From Thiomonas sp. (GTDB lineage Bacteria > Pseudomonadota > Gammaproteobacteria > Burkholderiales > Burkholderiaceae_C), in contig JAQTVS010000161.1 in assembly GCA_028706735.1 (NCBI GenBank), forward strand, positions 1-6,416: a DNA stretch of 6,416 bases, written 5' to 3'. Under the pieces are notes generated by a model, which ran no database searches, had not been told where the DNA came from, and saw only the letters and a program-made list of their open reading frames with translations. A program made the position numbers and the translations under genes. The number at the start of each line of letters is the position of its first letter. Position 1 is the first letter of the stretch. This document shows, piece after piece, positions 5,162-6,416 of this stretch.

Positions 5162-6416
5162 TTTCCGGGATGTGCACATAGGTGCGGGCGCGGACGTCGC
5201 GCACCAGTTCATCGAAGTCCTGCGCCGCTTTCTGGCGCTGCAGCACTTCCTTCGCCAGGGCGCGCTTCTGTGCGGCGGCCAAGGGGCGCACGGCGCGGTC
5301 AACCAGTTGCAGCAGCACCATTTTGTTGCCCATCACCAGGGGTGCGGACACATCGCCAGGGTTGAGACGCTCCAGCGCGGCATCGAGCACAGGATCGAGC
5401 TGCCCGGGCAAGACCCAGCCCAGATCGCCGCCTTTGGCGGCAGTTGCCAGATTTTGCGATAGTTCACGGGCCTTTTCGCTGAATTTCACCTTGCCGCTTT
5501 GCACGGCCTGCGCGACTGCGTCGAGCTCCGCCCTGGCGCGGGTGCGCTCGGCGTCGGTCGAGGCGCGCAGCACGATTTCACGCACATCGCTTTGCATTGC
5601 GGTCGTGGGCGCAGCGCCTACGCCGCTCGCGTTCAGCAGTTTGAGGATGTGAAACCCGGCGGAACTGCGGATGACGGGGCTGATGTCGCCGGGCTGGAGA
5701 TTGCGCACGGTGTCCACGAACAGCGTGGGCAGGCGGTCGGCAGGGCGCATGCCCAGATCGCCGCCCTGCTTTGCGCCCTCGCCTTGCGAGTCCTGCTTGG
5801 CGAGTTGGGCAAAATTGGCACCGGCCTTGAGCTGGGCGGCGATGGCATCCATCTTTTGCTTGACGGCTGCAACCTGCGCTGCGCTGGCGTCTTGCGGCAC
5901 CGGCAGAAAAATCTGCGCGATGTCGTATTGCGCCTGCGGGCTCGCGGCTGCGGCGTCCTGCTTGGCGAGGAATTCGTCGATCTGGCTTTCTGTCACCGGG
6001 GGGAGCTGCGCCATGGTGCGCTCGCGCAGGCGGCTGATGAGGATTTCGCGCTGGAGCTGATCGCGGTAGGTGGTCCAGCCCATGCCCTCGCGTTCGATTT
6101 CCTTGCGCAACTCGGTCACGGTCAGCTTGTTGTTGGCGGCGACCTGGGCGACCGCACGATCGATGGTGTCGGCGCTGACGTTCATGCCCATCTGCTCGGC
6201 GTATTGGGACAGCGCCAGCTCGTCGATCATCTGGCCCAGCACCTGGGCGCGCAGTTGCGCGGCTGACGGCAGGGTGGCGCCCGCAGCCTGCGCCTGTTGG
6301 CGGGTGGCCTCGACGCGCAGCCGCGAGTCGTAGTCGGTGATCACCTGATTGCCGACGATGGCGGCGATGCCGTCGCTGGACCGCGTGCTGCCGAAGCTCG
6401 ATGGCAAGGCGGGCGG
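5154..6416 (-). CDS. surA: Periplasmic chaperone / parvulin-like SurA (5' end beyond the right edge)
   Basis: SurA escorts unfolded outer membrane proteins through the periplasm to the BAM complex. The frame is open to the window edge. A TTG at 6407-6405 could be read as a start, but there is no signal peptide after it and coding sequence continues upstream, so the true start and signal peptide lie outside. Numbering from that TTG: the N-terminal chaperone domain spans about 12-150 (DGIAAIVGNQVITDYD at 12-27; MGWTTYRDQLQREILISRLR at 109-128), the first parvulin domain about 158-258 (QYDIAQIFLPVP, GGDLGM at 216-220, GFHILKL at 251-257), the second about 270-372 (GGDLGWVLPGQLDP at 326-339), and the C-terminal helix and strand end in ARTYVHIPEND. 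At least 420 residues are seen; E. coli SurA has 428 with its signal peptide. The second parvulin domain lacks the usual HARHILL and GWH histidines. lptD is expected upstream by analogy with E. coli. Confidence 0.95.
   Translation of the reverse strand, partial: PPALPSSFGSTRSSDGIAAIVGNQVITDYDSRLRVEATRQQAQAAGATLPSAAQLRAQVLGQMIDELALSQYAEQMGMNVSADTIDRAVAQVAANNKLTVTELRKEIEREGMGWTTYRDQLQREILISRLRERTMAQLPPVTESQIDEFLAKQDAAAASPQAQYDIAQIFLPVPQDASAAQVAAVKQKMDAIAAQLKAGANFAQLAKQDSQGEGAKQGGDLGMRPADRLPTLFVDTVRNLQPGDISPVIRSSAGFHILKLLNASGVGAAPTTAMQSDVREIVLRASTDAERTRARAELDAVAQAVQSGKVKFSEKARELSQNLATAAKGGDLGWVLPGQLDPVLDAALERLNPGDVSAPLVMGNKMVLLQLVDRAVRPLAAAQKRALAKEVLQRQKAAQDFDELVRDVRARTYVHIPEND

Noticed and set aside
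4695..5462. 255-codon plus-strand frame over rsmA and surA
   Set aside because: Antisense shadow of two confidently identified genes, with composition typical of such shadows.
6405..6407. TTG as the start of surA
   Set aside because: Coding sequence continues to the window edge, and SurA needs a signal peptide that is not found after this codon; the real start is outside.

Overview
The window looks like chromosomal DNA from a GC-rich betaproteobacterium, most likely of the order Burkholderiales. This rests on the high GC content with strong G/C bias at third codon positions, the protein sequences themselves (ThiL, MaeB, RsmA and SurA all read as proteobacterial), a MaeB-type malic enzyme divergent from thiL, and a surA-rsmA pair. 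The genus cannot be fixed from the sequence alone. No rRNA, tRNA, CRISPR array, insertion sequence or attachment site was seen.

Layout from left to right. (1) Positions 1-590, minus strand: the first 196 codons of thiL (thiamine-monophosphate kinase), running off the left edge. (2) Positions 591-726: a divergent intergenic region with a TACAAT -10 box and a GGAG ribosome binding site serving maeB. (3) Positions 727-3015, plus strand: maeB, a 762-residue malic enzyme with a C-terminal phosphotransacetylase-like regulatory domain. (4) Positions 3016-3245: an AT-richer regulatory stretch with two candidate sigma-70 promoters, a perfect 12-bp palindrome, and a GC hairpin placed where a Shine-Dalgarno sequence would normally sit. 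(5) Positions 3246-4107, plus strand: two overlapping genes, an exported guanyl-specific ribonuclease of the barnase/RNase Sa family and a barstar-family inhibitor. (6) Positions 4108-4313: a convergent intergenic region with a long terminator hairpin. (7) Positions 4314-5117, minus strand: rsmA (ksgA), the 16S rRNA dimethyladenosine methyltransferase. (8) Positions 5154-6416, minus strand: surA, the periplasmic outer-membrane-protein chaperone, running off the right edge.

How the genes fit together. ThiL (cofactor synthesis), MaeB (pyruvate and NADPH supply), RsmA (ribosome maturation) and SurA (outer membrane biogenesis) are housekeeping genes. surA and rsmA are 36 bp apart on the same strand and are probably cotranscribed; a 15-codon reading frame overlaps both the end of surA and the start of rsmA. 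The accessory-looking part is the ribonuclease-inhibitor pair. It has its own promoter region and a strong terminator. The inhibitor start lies inside the last codons of the ribonuclease gene, so a cell translating the RNase would also tend to make the protein that neutralises it before export.

Most notable points: the complete catalytic set in the secreted RNase paired with a barstar that keeps the key acidic residues; the unusual 5' leader of the RNase gene; and a SurA whose second parvulin domain has lost both histidines typical of active parvulins.
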